NCBI GenBank assembly: GCA_021108315.1
Contig: JAIORE010000355.1
Coordinates: forward strand, 1-38,213
Reading direction: 5' to 3'
Source of the DNA: Candidatus Cloacimonadota bacterium
GTDB lineage: Bacteria > Cloacimonadota > Cloacimonadia > Cloacimonadales > TCS61
Length of the DNA: 38,213 bases
Below, one piece after another: positions 1 to 7,678 of this stretch (its first letter is position 1; every line of letters starts with the position of its first letter). The translations under genes were made by a program, and so were the position numbers. Under the pieces are notes generated by a model, which was not told the origin of the DNA, ran no database searches, and saw only the letters and a list, made by a program, of their open reading frames with translations.

Positions 1-1
1 G

Positions 2-289
2 AAACCACACGTACTCCGCTATTGGGAAAAGGAATTTTCTTATCTTCAACCCAAGAAAAACAAAGCGAGAAATCGTAGATATAGTATCGCTGATATTGAT
101 CTTCTCAAAAAAATAAAATATATGCTTTATGAACAAAAATTCACAATTATTGGTGCTCAAAAAAAGCTAAAAGAAGAGAGAAAAACCAAAATTCAATTAG
201 AAATTAATTTTCCGGATCAAAAAACTATTAAAAAAGATAATATTAAAAAGGGACTTTTGGAAGTGAAAGAGCTGTTGGGAAAAATTTAA
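2..289 (+). CDS. MerR-family transcriptional regulator, C-terminal part (5' end outside window)
   Basis: Reading from base 2, an open frame of 95 codons runs to TAA at 287-289. It begins KPHVLRYWEKEF, followed by an Arg/Lys-rich NRRYS stretch and DIDLLKKIKYML. This matches the second half of the MerR winged-helix DNA-binding domain, in which the LRYWE motif and the R-R-Y wing are characteristic. The N-terminal recognition helix lies outside the window. The remaining roughly 50 residues are Lys-rich and resemble a helical dimerisation tail rather than a Cys-containing metal-binding domain, so no effector can be inferred. The stop overlaps the next ATG (TAATG), which suggests translational coupling to the beta-lactamase-like gene. 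The family call is good; the role is unknown. Confidence 0.75.
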   Translation, partial: KPHVLRYWEKEFSYLQPKKNKARNRRYSIADIDLLKKIKYMLYEQKFTIIGAQKKLKEERKTKIQLEINFPDQKTIKKDNIKKGLLEVKELLGKI

Positions 290-1335
290 TGACACAAATT
301 ATTAATGTTAGTACAGAGTTGACAAATAAACTTCAATCTGTAATTGATAACCAATTAAAAAAACAGAACCTAAAAGGTTTATCTGTAGCAATCAGACAAT
401 CGGATGAAATAATTTGGAAAGGTGTTTCCGGCATTTCTTATGATTCTGTTCAAATAGATGATAATATGTTATTTGGAATAGCGAGTATTACTAAAACATT
501 CACAACTGCAATTATACTACAGTTAGAAGATGAAAAAAGATTATCGCTTAATGATAAAATTAATAAATGGCTTCCCCCATTTCCAAACATCGATAATACA
601 ATTACAATTAGCCAATTATTAGCCCACACCAGCGGAGTTTACAATTATTTAAACAATCCGGACTTAGATTCAATAGTTTTAAAGCATAATCCCGATAAAC
701 TATTTACACCTGAAGAATTGATACTCAAGTTTGTTAATAAACCGAATTATAAACCCGGAGAAATTTTTGAATATAATAATACAGATTTCATACTTTTGGG
801 AATGATCATAGAAAAAGTTACAAAAAACAGCATTTCTGAGGAATATGAAAATCGGATATTTAGACCATTAAAACTTAAACATACTTTCTTTTATCCATAC
901 CAAAAACTTAACTATGAAATTGCACACCCGTGGCATAATTCAAATCAAAATGATAAATTAAGTGACTTTTACATTAATATTAAAACCTTTCCAATGATAT
1001 GGAGTTTCATCTGGACAGCCGGAGGAATATTTTCAACAGTAGAAGATTTATCTAATTGGGGATACAACTTATTCTGTGGAAATATTTTATCTGAAACTGC
1101 TCTAAAAAAAATGATTACTCCCATAAAATTATTATCTTCAATGGGTTTGGGCATCGGGATTGATAAAGATAATTTTAATGGAAAAACTTGTTATGGACAC
1201 GCTGGCGGATATTTTTATAGTTCTGATTTAGTTTATATTCCTGCTAACAAAGTAACAATCTGTGTTCTAGCAAACTCATTAACTGAAAATATCCGTTCTA
1301 TTTCATCTGAGTTATTTAAAGTGTTTAAAACATAA
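289..1335 (+). CDS. Serine beta-lactamase / class C-like hydrolase (PF00144 family)
   Basis: 348 residues. The three hallmarks of the serine beta-lactamase/penicillin-binding-like fold are present in order: SITK at 66-69 (nucleophile Ser66 and general base Lys69), YNN at 162-164, and the HAG triad at 304-306 replacing KTG as in AmpC/EstB-type enzymes. The LAHTSGV segment before the YNN motif is also typical. There is no signal peptide (MTQIINVSTE start), so the protein is predicted cytoplasmic. That argues for an esterase or D-aminopeptidase-like activity rather than periplasmic antibiotic resistance; this is inference. The start overlaps the upstream MerR-like stop by one base, so the regulator and hydrolase are probably one transcription unit. 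Confidence 0.88.
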   Translation: MTQIINVSTELTNKLQSVIDNQLKKQNLKGLSVAIRQSDEIIWKGVSGISYDSVQIDDNMLFGIASITKTFTTAIILQLEDEKRLSLNDKINKWLPPFPNIDNTITISQLLAHTSGVYNYLNNPDLDSIVLKHNPDKLFTPEELILKFVNKPNYKPGEIFEYNNTDFILLGMIIEKVTKNSISEEYENRIFRPLKLKHTFFYPYQKLNYEIAHPWHNSNQNDKLSDFYINIKTFPMIWSFIWTAGGIFSTVEDLSNWGYNLFCGNILSETALKKMITPIKLLSSMGLGIGIDKDNFNGKTCYGHAGGYFYSSDLVYIPANKVTICVLANSLTENIRSISSELFKVFKT

Positions 1336-1341
1336 AAATCA

Positions 1342-1397
1342 TTCCTAAGTTTGTCTTCGTAATGTGTTCTTTTGCATTCTCAAGACAAACTTAGGAA
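1342..1397. repeat. 16-bp perfect inverted repeat downstream of the hydrolase gene
   Basis: TTCCTAAGTTTGTCTT at 1342-1357 is matched exactly by its reverse complement at 1382-1397, with a 24-nt loop. There is no T-tract after the right arm, so this is a poor classical terminator on the + strand. It looks more like a palindromic interspersed element or a transcript 3'-end-protecting hairpin. The loop ends in ATTCTCAAG (1376-1384), a 9-mer also found in the dispersed repeat near 7600 and 15819. Confidence 0.7.
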
Positions 1398-1484
1398 GGA
1401 GAGAGCTTTCAATCAATAAATTTACAGAAGATTTTTTTGAATAATTTGTGTTTTAATAATTCAAAATAAGGAATAGGAAATATT

Positions 1485-1859
1485 ATGAATGTGGATGAAA
1501 AAGTTCAATATTGGATAGAAATTGCCGAATACAATTTGAAAACAGCAAAAGTAATGCTAACCGGAAAAAGATTTTTGTATGTCGGTTTTATGTGTCATCA
1601 GGTTATTGAGAAAATATTGAAAGCTTGCTATACATACAGATTAGAAGAAATTCCTCCATTTATTCATAATTAAACAATTCTTGCCAAAAAAAGTGATATT
1701 TTCGATGAATTGTCAGAATCGCAACAGGAATTTATTATTTATTTAGAACCTTTGAATATTAAAGTTAGATATCCTTTTTATAAAGATGAGCTATTTAAGG
1801 CTTTTACAGAAAATAAATGTAAACAAATTTTGAAAAACACAGAGGATTTATTTCAATGA
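1485..1859 (+). pseudogene. HEPN-domain protein (HEPN/MNT pair 1), interrupted by one in-frame TAA
   Basis: The frame starting at ATG 1485 encodes a HEPN domain (PF05168 type: MNVDEKVQYWIEIAEYNL, then CHQVIEKILKA) but meets TAA at 1671-1673 after 62 codons. The same frame continues without another stop to TGA at 1857-1859. The downstream part reads TILAKKSDIFDELSE and PLNIKVRYPFYKDELF, which is the expected second half of a HEPN domain. The stop sits exactly where the family has Leu in its H-[DN]-L motif (IHN then stop), so a single TTA-to-TAA change would explain it. No R-x4-6-H ribonuclease motif is visible in either half. The TGA overlaps the next ATG (ATGA). It could be a true nonsense mutation, an assembly error, or two co-expressed fragments. 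Confidence 0.75.
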
Positions 1860-2164
1860 ATACAAAAGAAATTAATAGAAAATTAGTAAAATATGCAACT
1901 TTAGTTCGAGAAAAGTTTTCACCCAAGAAAATTATTCTATTCGGTTCTTATGCTCGAGGAAATTTTACTGAAAATAGTGATATTGATATTGCTGTAATCG
2001 TTTATAATATCGAAGATGATTTTTTAGATTTGGAATTTCAATTATTCAAATTAAGAAGGGATATTGATGATAGAATCGAACCGGTTTTACTAGAAGAAAA
2101 TAACGATAGAAGTGGTTTTCTGGAATCTATTTTAGAATATGGGAAGGTGATTTATAGTTGTTGA
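1856..2164 (+). CDS. Minimal nucleotidyltransferase (MNT), partner of HEPN gene 1
   Basis: 102 residues. The polymerase-beta-type nucleotidyltransferase signature is complete: GSYARG with G30-S31, then D42-x-D44 in NSDIDIAV. In HEPN/MNT toxin-antitoxin modules of the MntA/HepT type, the MNT is the antitoxin and AMPylates or otherwise neutralises the HEPN protein; that is family knowledge and not shown here. The start codon overlaps the HEPN reading frame by 4 bases (ATGA). The two were therefore a translationally coupled pair in the order HEPN-MNT before the HEPN frame was interrupted. The MNT itself is intact. Confidence 0.85.
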   Translation: MNTKEINRKLVKYATLVREKFSPKKIILFGSYARGNFTENSDIDIAVIVYNIEDDFLDLEFQLFKLRRDIDDRIEPVLLEENNDRSGFLESILEYGKVIYSC

Positions 2165-2245
2165 GATATATTCATTTCCCAGATTTTACAACAGTTCTTT
2201 AGAAAATAATGGAAATTTACAGAGTAGATTATTCAGGAGTTTTCT

Positions 2246-2563
2246 ATGATTTCCGAAAAAGAAATAAACAAAATTATTGAAACGCTGGTTGCGACAGCAA
2301 AACCGCAAAAAATCTACCTCTTCGGTTCTTATGCTAGGGGAGATGCTCAAGAAAAATCCGATTTAGATTTTTTAGTAGTTGAGCATAAATTATCAAGTCA
2401 AAGAAAAGAGATGGTTAGGTTGCACGATGCTGTAAGATCAATGAGACTTCCTGTTGATATTTTAGTCACGGGTGAATCTCATTTTAAGGAATGGTCGAAA
2501 ATTCCCGGTTCCGTAATTCATCGAGCAATTACAGAAGGAAAATTATACTATGAAAAACATTAA
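2246..2563 (+). CDS. Minimal nucleotidyltransferase (MNT), pair 2
   Basis: 105 residues. GSYARG with G27-S28, SDLDFLV with D39-x-D41, and a third acidic residue in PVDILV (D71) give the full MNT active site. The sequence differs clearly from the neighbouring MNT (QEKSDLDF against TENSDIDI), so it is a second subfamily rather than a recent copy. The C-terminus overlaps the start of the following HEPN gene by 14 nt, which indicates tight coupling in the order MNT-HEPN. Likely role by family: antitoxin-type nucleotidyltransferase acting on the HEPN partner. Confidence 0.87.
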   Translation: MISEKEINKIIETLVATAKPQKIYLFGSYARGDAQEKSDLDFLVVEHKLSSQRKEMVRLHDAVRSMRLPVDILVTGESHFKEWSKIPGSVIHRAITEGKLYYEKH

Positions 2564-2942
2564 ATATGCTGAAATGTTATTGTATAAATCTCAGCAGGAT
2601 TTGATAGTTTTGAAAAAATTGTATTTGGATACGGAAGTCGCTGATGAAATTAAAGGATTTCACGCCCAACAAGCTGCTGAAAAGATGTTAAAAACGGTAT
2701 TAACTTTCGAAGGAATTGAATTTCCATTTACCCATAGATTATCTGATTTATTAGATTTACTTAAGGACAATAAAATTCTTTTTCCTGATTCATTTGAAGA
2801 ATTACGCTTTCTTACTCCATTCGCAGTTGAATTCCGTTATGATTATTTTGAAGAAGATGACGAACCGACAGATTTTGAGAAAATCATAGTTTTATTAGAT
2901 GAAGTAAACGAATGGGTGATTGATGTCATTCATTCAAATTGA
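2550..2942 (+). CDS. HEPN-domain protein (pair 2)
   Basis: 130 residues, all-alpha. It has the PF05168 HEPN signature: MLLYKSQQDLIVLKKL in helix 1, FHAQQAAEKMLKTVL in helix 2, FTHRLSDLLDLL, then LTPFAVEFRYDYF. The domain is complete, unlike HEPN 1. The R-x4-6-H motif used by RNase-type HEPN toxins is not visible, and neither is the RX4HXY motif AMPylated in HepT. It may therefore be a substrate-binding rather than ribonuclease HEPN. It overlaps the MNT gene by 14 nt. Confidence 0.83.
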   Translation: MKNIKYAEMLLYKSQQDLIVLKKLYLDTEVADEIKGFHAQQAAEKMLKTVLTFEGIEFPFTHRLSDLLDLLKDNKILFPDSFEELRFLTPFAVEFRYDYFEEDDEPTDFEKIIVLLDEVNEWVIDVIHSN

Positions 2943-2975
2943 TTGTTACAGATTCTCCAAATCTAATTTAAGAAT

Positions 2976-3854
2976 ATGGAAAATGAATTAATAGTTACTG
3001 GCTGTTCTCATATGAAAAATCTTTTAAATTATAATTACAAATTATTGGATTGTGGTGAATTTGAGAAATTGGAACAAATTGGTGATTTTGTTATTCGTCG
3101 TCCTGCTCCTCAAGCTACTTGGAAACGTAAACTCGATAACAATATCTGGAAACAATATCAAGCAAGATTTGATCAAACCCAAAGCAGATGGATTGAAAAT
3201 AAAGAAAATATTTTACCATTTTTTGAGTGCAACAGTTTAACTTTTGAATTAAGATTATCACCAAATCAACAAATCGGGATTTTCCCTGAGCAATTAACAA
3301 ATTGGATGTGGCTACAAGAAGTTATTTCTAATGCAAACCGCCCTCTAAGAATTTTAAATGGCTTTGCTTATACAGGAGCTTCAACTCTTTTTGCCTCTGC
3401 CAAAAATACTACAGTTACTCACCTTGATGCTTCTTCCAGCAGTGTGAATTGGGCTAAACAAAACTGCCAACTTTCTAATTTGGAAAATAATCATATTCGT
3501 TGGATTGTGGATGATATTATCTCTTTTCTTACTCGTGAAATTAGACGAGGAACAATTTATGATGGGATAATTCTCGATCCACCGGCTTTTGGTCGTGGGA
3601 AAAAAGGTGCTACTTGGAAGATAAGTAGAGATTTTCCCAAATTAATGAATTTAATTGATAAACTTCTAAGCAAAAATCCCGAATTTGTAATCTTATCTTG
3701 CCATGATAAGGATTTTGGAACTCAAGAATTACAAACAGAATTCTCAAAATTACAAAGTTTGAAAAACAGGAAAATTGAGACATTGAATTTAACTATCAAA
3801 TCTGATACTGGAAGTGATTTGCCTGCTGGAAAATGTGTTAGGTGGAGAAGATGA
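2976..3854 (+). CDS. Class I SAM-dependent methyltransferase, RlmI/RlmK-like (PF10672)
   Basis: 292 residues. The N-terminal part (about 1-100) is poorly characterised but contains WKRKLDNNIWKQYQARFDQ. The Rossmann MTase core starts at about residue 125 with motif I NGFAYTGAS, followed by HLDASSSSVNWAKQN (acidic ribose-binding loop) and motif IV DPPAFGRG. These features are typical of the family containing the 23S rRNA C5-methylcytosine enzyme RlmI. A Cys in ILSCHD could be the motif VI cysteine, but catalytic assignment is uncertain. It begins 33 nt after HEPN 2 with no strong ribosome binding site. A second ATG at 3012 is possible. Confidence 0.82.
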   Translation: MENELIVTGCSHMKNLLNYNYKLLDCGEFEKLEQIGDFVIRRPAPQATWKRKLDNNIWKQYQARFDQTQSRWIENKENILPFFECNSLTFELRLSPNQQIGIFPEQLTNWMWLQEVISNANRPLRILNGFAYTGASTLFASAKNTTVTHLDASSSSVNWAKQNCQLSNLENNHIRWIVDDIISFLTREIRRGTIYDGIILDPPAFGRGKKGATWKISRDFPKLMNLIDKLLSKNPEFVILSCHDKDFGTQELQTEFSKLQSLKNRKIETLNLTIKSDTGSDLPAGKCVRWRR

Positions 3855-3888
3855 GGAAAAACCTATCAGAATATTTTATCTTTTAATA

Positions 3889-4404
3889 CTATTCACTATT
3901 TTTCTCATTATCTTCAACAACAAAAGTAGAATCAACACTATCTGCTGGTAAAATCGGAATAGCACCAAAAGCTCTTTTTATCATCGGAATGATTCCCTTA
4001 TATGAATCTGAAATCTCTTTTTCAATCTCCTTGCGTGTATTTTGCCAAGCGGAAGCAAATCCGGGAGCACGTTGAAACATCAAATGAAGTGTTTTATCAT
4101 AGATATATAGAAGTTCCAATTCCTTTCGAGCCGGTTTGGTTCGTAAAGTTTGAATTGTAATTCGCAGGTTTTCATTATTTTCTTTCATCTTTTCCAATTT
4201 ATCTTTCATCATTTCTGTAGCTTCGGCATCGATTTCCATTTTTGTATGAAGATGTTTTTTTAGTTCTTTATTCTCTTTTTTCAAATTCTTTCTTTTCACT
4301 GAAGAATTTATCCAAATATATATACTAAAGAGAAATCCGATTATCAATCCCCACACAAATGGTTTTTTTAATATTTCAAATAATATTTCAGTAATTTTTT
4401 CCAT
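3889..4404 (-). CDS. Membrane-anchored coiled-coil protein, function unknown
   Basis: 171 residues. One transmembrane helix (about residues 16-33, VWGLIIGFLFSIYIWI) follows a short N-terminus. A Lys/Glu-rich heptad region (about 35-95, KKENKELKKHL to MKENNENL) looks like a coiled coil, and the C-terminal part contains HLMFQRAPGFASAWQNTRKEIE and AFGAIPILPADSV. I do not recognise the family. The fold suggests a single-pass protein with a cytoplasmic coiled coil and a small globular tail. An AGGA ribosome site precedes the ATG. The stop codon lies in the AATAGTGAATAG heptamer motif. It is convergent with the methyltransferase gene, with only 34 nt between the stops. Confidence 0.7.
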   Translation of the reverse strand: MEKITEILFEILKKPFVWGLIIGFLFSIYIWINSSVKRKNLKKENKELKKHLHTKMEIDAEATEMMKDKLEKMKENNENLRITIQTLRTKPARKELELLYIYDKTLHLMFQRAPGFASAWQNTRKEIEKEISDSYKGIIPMIKRAFGAIPILPADSVDSTFVVEDNEKNSE

Positions 4405-4501
4405 AATTTTTCCTTATTTTTTCTGAATTAGAAGAAATATTGATAAGTAAGCTATTTCAGTCAAGAACAAGCTTGATTGAAAAAAACAAAAGTATTTTCA
4501 A

Positions 4502-4541
4502 AAAAATCCGATTCAAATGTTAAAATCTGAATCGGATTTTT
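4502..4541. terminator. Bidirectional intrinsic terminator below the secreted-protein gene
   Basis: AAAAATCCGATTCA (4502-4515) and TGAATCGGATTTTT (4528-4541) are perfect inverted arms of 14 nt around a 12-nt loop. An A-run on one side and a T-run on the other make it functional in both directions. It lies 26 nt past the stop of the minus-strand gene at 4568-5449 and separates it from the next minus-strand gene. Confidence 0.85.
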
Positions 4542-4567
4542 AAACTCAATTTGAAAAAGAATGTTTT

Positions 4568-5449
4568 CTATTTGAGTAGGATTATTTTTTTTACTTGTAA
4601 ATCGCTTTTTGTCTTAATTTTTGAAAAATATATTCCTGAATTTACTGTATTCCCATTTTCTGAAGATCCATTCCAAATCTTTCTATATGTTTCATTAGCT
4701 GTTAATAATCCATCAAATAAAGTTATAATTTTTTCACCCTTTATGTTATAAATAGAGATGTTTGCTTCTTGAGTAATCTTTGAAGTAAATTCTATAGTTG
4801 TTTGCGGGTTAAAAGGATTTGGATAGTTTTCCATAGATATATTCGATTCTACATTAATAATTTTATTTTCATCAATTTTTGTAGTAGTCTGAATAGAGAA
4901 GTAAGGATGAAAATTTTCATTACTATCTTCTTTTGAATCAAATTTACTGTGATGTTCCCCGGCATCTGCAACAATACATAATCCATAATTCGGTTGATTG
5001 GCATATAACCAAAGCATCACAAAATTTGTTATATCAATTTCATACCAAGTATTTTGAGCTCCTGTGGGACCGCTAAAAACATATTCTATTTCTGTTTCTT
5101 CATTGTAAGATATATGTGTATGTTGATCCCAAGCTGTTTCATCCCAATCCTCACTGATTAAATACAATTTTGCAGAAGTAGTTCCACCTCCACCTCCGCA
5201 AGCAAAAAAACGGTGTAAATTAAGAGTAGCAGAAGTGAATGGATCATTTCCATATTCACTAAGATCAAATTTGACCATGATTGTTTCATAATCAGAAGCT
5301 CCTTCATTTACCAAAAACAGGTCTGATATACTGTGAGAAACTCCATCGCAATCCGTGTACATATCATCACTGGGGAAAAATTGAATCTCATCTGCTAAAA
5401 GCAAAGAGATGCAAAAAAACAAAACTAAAACCAAACTAATAATTTTCAT
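4568..5449 (-). CDS. Secreted DNRLRE-like domain protein with YPNPFNP C-terminal sorting tail
   Basis: 293 residues. A Sec signal peptide (MKIISLVLVLFFCISLLLAD) ends at about residue 20. Residues 22-185 form a beta-rich domain resembling the DNRLRE family (IMVKFDLSEYG, then ATLNLHRFF, W-rich strands). It contains a run of five glycines that could be a loop. From about residue 205 comes a C-terminal module starting YPNPFNPQTTIEF with IYNIKGEKI and GIYFSKI. This is the FlgD-like/Por-secretion type sorting tail that directs proteins to a type IX-like export route in FCB bacteria. Predicted location: outer surface or extracellular. The natural ligand is unknown. Confidence 0.8.
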   Translation of the reverse strand: MKIISLVLVLFFCISLLLADEIQFFPSDDMYTDCDGVSHSISDLFLVNEGASDYETIMVKFDLSEYGNDPFTSATLNLHRFFACGGGGGTTSAKLYLISEDWDETAWDQHTHISYNEETEIEYVFSGPTGAQNTWYEIDITNFVMLWLYANQPNYGLCIVADAGEHHSKFDSKEDSNENFHPYFSIQTTTKIDENKIINVESNISMENYPNPFNPQTTIEFTSKITQEANISIYNIKGEKIITLFDGLLTANETYRKIWNGSSENGNTVNSGIYFSKIKTKSDLQVKKIILLK

Positions 5450-5668
5450 AAAAATCTCCTTTTTTTATAATTAGGGAAAAAATTAAAACCTATTATATTC
5501 CGTCAAGAATTAGTATGGTTAATTTTAATACAGATTTATTATAAAAACAATATTATTTTTTATCATATTTTTTTATAATTTTCACCGTCTTTCAGCGTTA
5601 ATTTTTTTGCAACAAAGAAGAAAGGAATAATTCAAAGATAGATTGTACATATTATTTTGCGACAGTCA

Positions 5669-7207
5669 CTAAGTTCCCAAATCATTCTTGTTTTCCATTT
5701 TCGCACGACAAATCTTTTCAACTTCTCGAAAGTTTACCTTTCCACTAGGCATCATCGGTATATCTTCAATTACATGAAACTCTTTGGGTAGAGCTATTGA
5801 AGGAAGTTCTTTCGCCATCAATTTACGAACTTTTTTTGTATTGATTTCACTTGTTGTCAGAGCCGCAACAATTTCAGCTCCTTTTTTTAGATTCGGAACA
5901 TCAACCACACAGCAAACCGCATCTTCTGGAATAAATTTTTCCATAATACTTTCTATTCGCACCAAAGAAACCATTTCACCACCAATTTTTACAAATCGTT
6001 TCAAACGCCCTTTATGCCATAAAAATCCGTCTTCGTCCCAAACTCCCATATCTCCGGTATCATACCAACCATCTCGAATTCGTAATGAAGTTTCTTCTAT
6101 ATCTCCTAGATATCCTTTCATCACCATATCACCTTTTACGATGATTTTCCCCTCTTCTCCACGAGCTAATTCATTTCCGGTCATTGTATCAACTATCTTA
6201 AGTTGAACTCCACCGATCGGTTTTCCAATGCTACCTTTTTTATGAAAATCGGGTGTATTGACACTTATCACAGGACTTGTTTCGGTAGTTCCATAACCAT
6301 CGAAAATCATCATGTTATGTTTCTGTAAGAAAGCATCGTATATATGGGGAGTAAGTTTGTCTGCACCGGAAACTGCAATTTTTACCGATGCAAAATCACC
6401 AGAATTAGATTTCTTTAGATAACCGTAGAAAAATGCTGGAGTTCCTGCCATCATATCAATTTTATACTTTCTGACTAATCCACATATAACACCATAATCC
6501 AAGGGATTGGGATAAGCCACAACCGAACATCCTAAAAGAAGAGGAGTCCACATATTCACCGTAAGACCAAAAACATGAAAGAAAGGCAAGTTAGCTAAAA
6601 AAATAAAATCAGGAGTAATAACTGCTGCTTTGGGAATATTTGTCACATTATGCATAATGTTTTTATGTGAAAGTTCAACTCCTTTCGGATCTTTTTCACT
6701 TCCACTTGTGAATAAGACTACACTTGTATTTTCGTCAGAACCTTTGTAAATGAAATTTCTAACAATTGGAGTAGGCATTTTAGCTTTTAATGCTGCCTTG
6801 ATCTTATCAAAACCCGTAATTGATTTCATAATATCTTCTAAAAATATCATACCTTCCAAAGGTTTCATTTTTATTTTTTCAACCAATTTTTTACTAGAGA
6901 TGATAGTTAATGAACTACATTTATCCTGAGCATAGATTGCGTTTTCACGAGCTCCGGTAGAATAATTTATCATCACTGGAATTTTTCCAGCCATTAATGT
7001 TCCGAGAATTGCTAACATACTTCCAGCAGAAGTTGGAATAAGAATCCCAATATATCTTCCCCGATAACTGGAAAATTTTGAAGCAAGTATCAAGGAAGCA
7101 ATTAACATTCTTTCGTATGTAATATCTTTTCCGGTAGCTTGATCGTAAACTGCTATCTTTTTACTATTTTTTTTGGCAACTTTGATAAAATTGTGATGTA
7201 ATTGCAT
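5669..7207 (-). CDS. AMP-forming acyl-CoA/acyl-ACP synthetase, Aas adenylation-domain-like
   Basis: 512 residues from the ATG at 7207, chosen because an AAGGAGAG site lies a few bases upstream; an ATG eight codons earlier (7231) has no such site. ANL-superfamily motifs are present: the phosphate-binding loop LFTSGSEKDPKG (about 165-176), FDGYGTTETSP, YDTGDMG, KGRLKRFVKIGGE, and a C-terminal PSGKVNF Lys needed for adenylation. Overall the sequence resembles the synthetase half of Aas (acyl-ACP synthetase), LANLPFFHVFGL included. No acyltransferase half is fused or next door. Likely substrate: a fatty acid, by inference. Convergent or divergent partners give no extra clue. Confidence 0.85.
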   Translation of the reverse strand: MQLHHNFIKVAKKNSKKIAVYDQATGKDITYERMLIASLILASKFSSYRGRYIGILIPTSAGSMLAILGTLMAGKIPVMINYSTGARENAIYAQDKCSSLTIISSKKLVEKIKMKPLEGMIFLEDIMKSITGFDKIKAALKAKMPTPIVRNFIYKGSDENTSVVLFTSGSEKDPKGVELSHKNIMHNVTNIPKAAVITPDFIFLANLPFFHVFGLTVNMWTPLLLGCSVVAYPNPLDYGVICGLVRKYKIDMMAGTPAFFYGYLKKSNSGDFASVKIAVSGADKLTPHIYDAFLQKHNMMIFDGYGTTETSPVISVNTPDFHKKGSIGKPIGGVQLKIVDTMTGNELARGEEGKIIVKGDMVMKGYLGDIEETSLRIRDGWYDTGDMGVWDEDGFLWHKGRLKRFVKIGGEMVSLVRIESIMEKFIPEDAVCCVVDVPNLKKGAEIVAALTTSEINTKKVRKLMAKELPSIALPKEFHVIEDIPMMPSGKVNFREVEKICRAKMENKNDLGT

Positions 7208-7237
7208 ATTTTCTCTCCTTTTTTTATACATTTGCAG

Positions 7238-7265
7238 GTAATATTAAGATGTTATATGTTGTCAA
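7238..7265 (-). promoter_or_regulatory. Candidate sigma70-type promoter of the AMP-forming ligase
   Basis: On the minus strand a perfect TTGACA (7265-7260) is followed after 16 nt by TATTAC (7243-7238), about 31 nt before the chosen start at 7207. The match to the -10 consensus is partial, so this is tentative. Confidence 0.4.
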
Positions 7266-7678
7266 ATAATTTATTGAATCCAATTCATTTTCCCATAAAA
7301 ACCCTTTCCGAAGCTTTTATCAAAGGAATTCTTTCTATTAAGATTCGGAAAGTTGACAAACGAACCTCTTACGTTTCAAAAAGAATTGTTTTGAAGTGTC
7401 TTTCAACATTTCCTTATCAGCAATCTTCAGCTAAAAATACAATGAGTATGAATAAACTGAAGATTTTTCATAAGAATAACAAGAAAAATTCCTCATAAAA
7501 ACAGGAGAAGTTTGTCTTTTTTAAAATAGTAAATGTTATCAATGATTACCAATGAAACGATTAAGAAATAACTTGGATTTATTTGCTTTGCTTTTATGTA
7601 TTCTCAAGTGAAGTTTGTAATCATACGACGACTTATGGAATTAAAAATTAAATCTCCAAATGAATAAATCAATAATGA
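7266..7678. other. Gene-free spacer of about 450 bases between the ligase and trmFO
   Basis: No credible coding region is seen; a 98-codon frame across 7202-7498 has no family resemblance, no ribosome site and overlaps the ligase promoter. The spacer holds a 9-bp inverted repeat (CTTTCCGAA 7304-7312 with TTCGGAAAG 7344-7352) and copy A of the dispersed repeat (7592-7672) next to the trmFO stop. Confidence 0.7.
7592..7672. repeat. Dispersed intergenic repeat, copy A
   Basis: About 81 bp that aligns over its whole length with 15811-15890. Shared blocks include TTTATGTATTCTCAAGTG, ATCATA, ACTTATGGA and CCAAATGAATAAATCAA. Between the blocks there are substitutions and a 2-nt gap. It ends just before the trmFO stop codon. 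Its arms TTCTCAAGT and ACTTATGGAA are imperfect inverted partners, so it can fold as a hairpin. Confidence 0.7.

Noticed and set aside
5784..6206. 140-codon frame on the + strand opposite the AMP-forming ligase
   Set aside because: It mirrors conserved coding sequence on the other strand and shows no independent protein features.
7202..7498. 98-codon open frame on the + strand in the ligase/trmFO spacer
   Set aside because: It overlaps the ligase start and promoter, lacks a ribosome site, has no recognisable domain, and its composition looks like translated spacer DNA.
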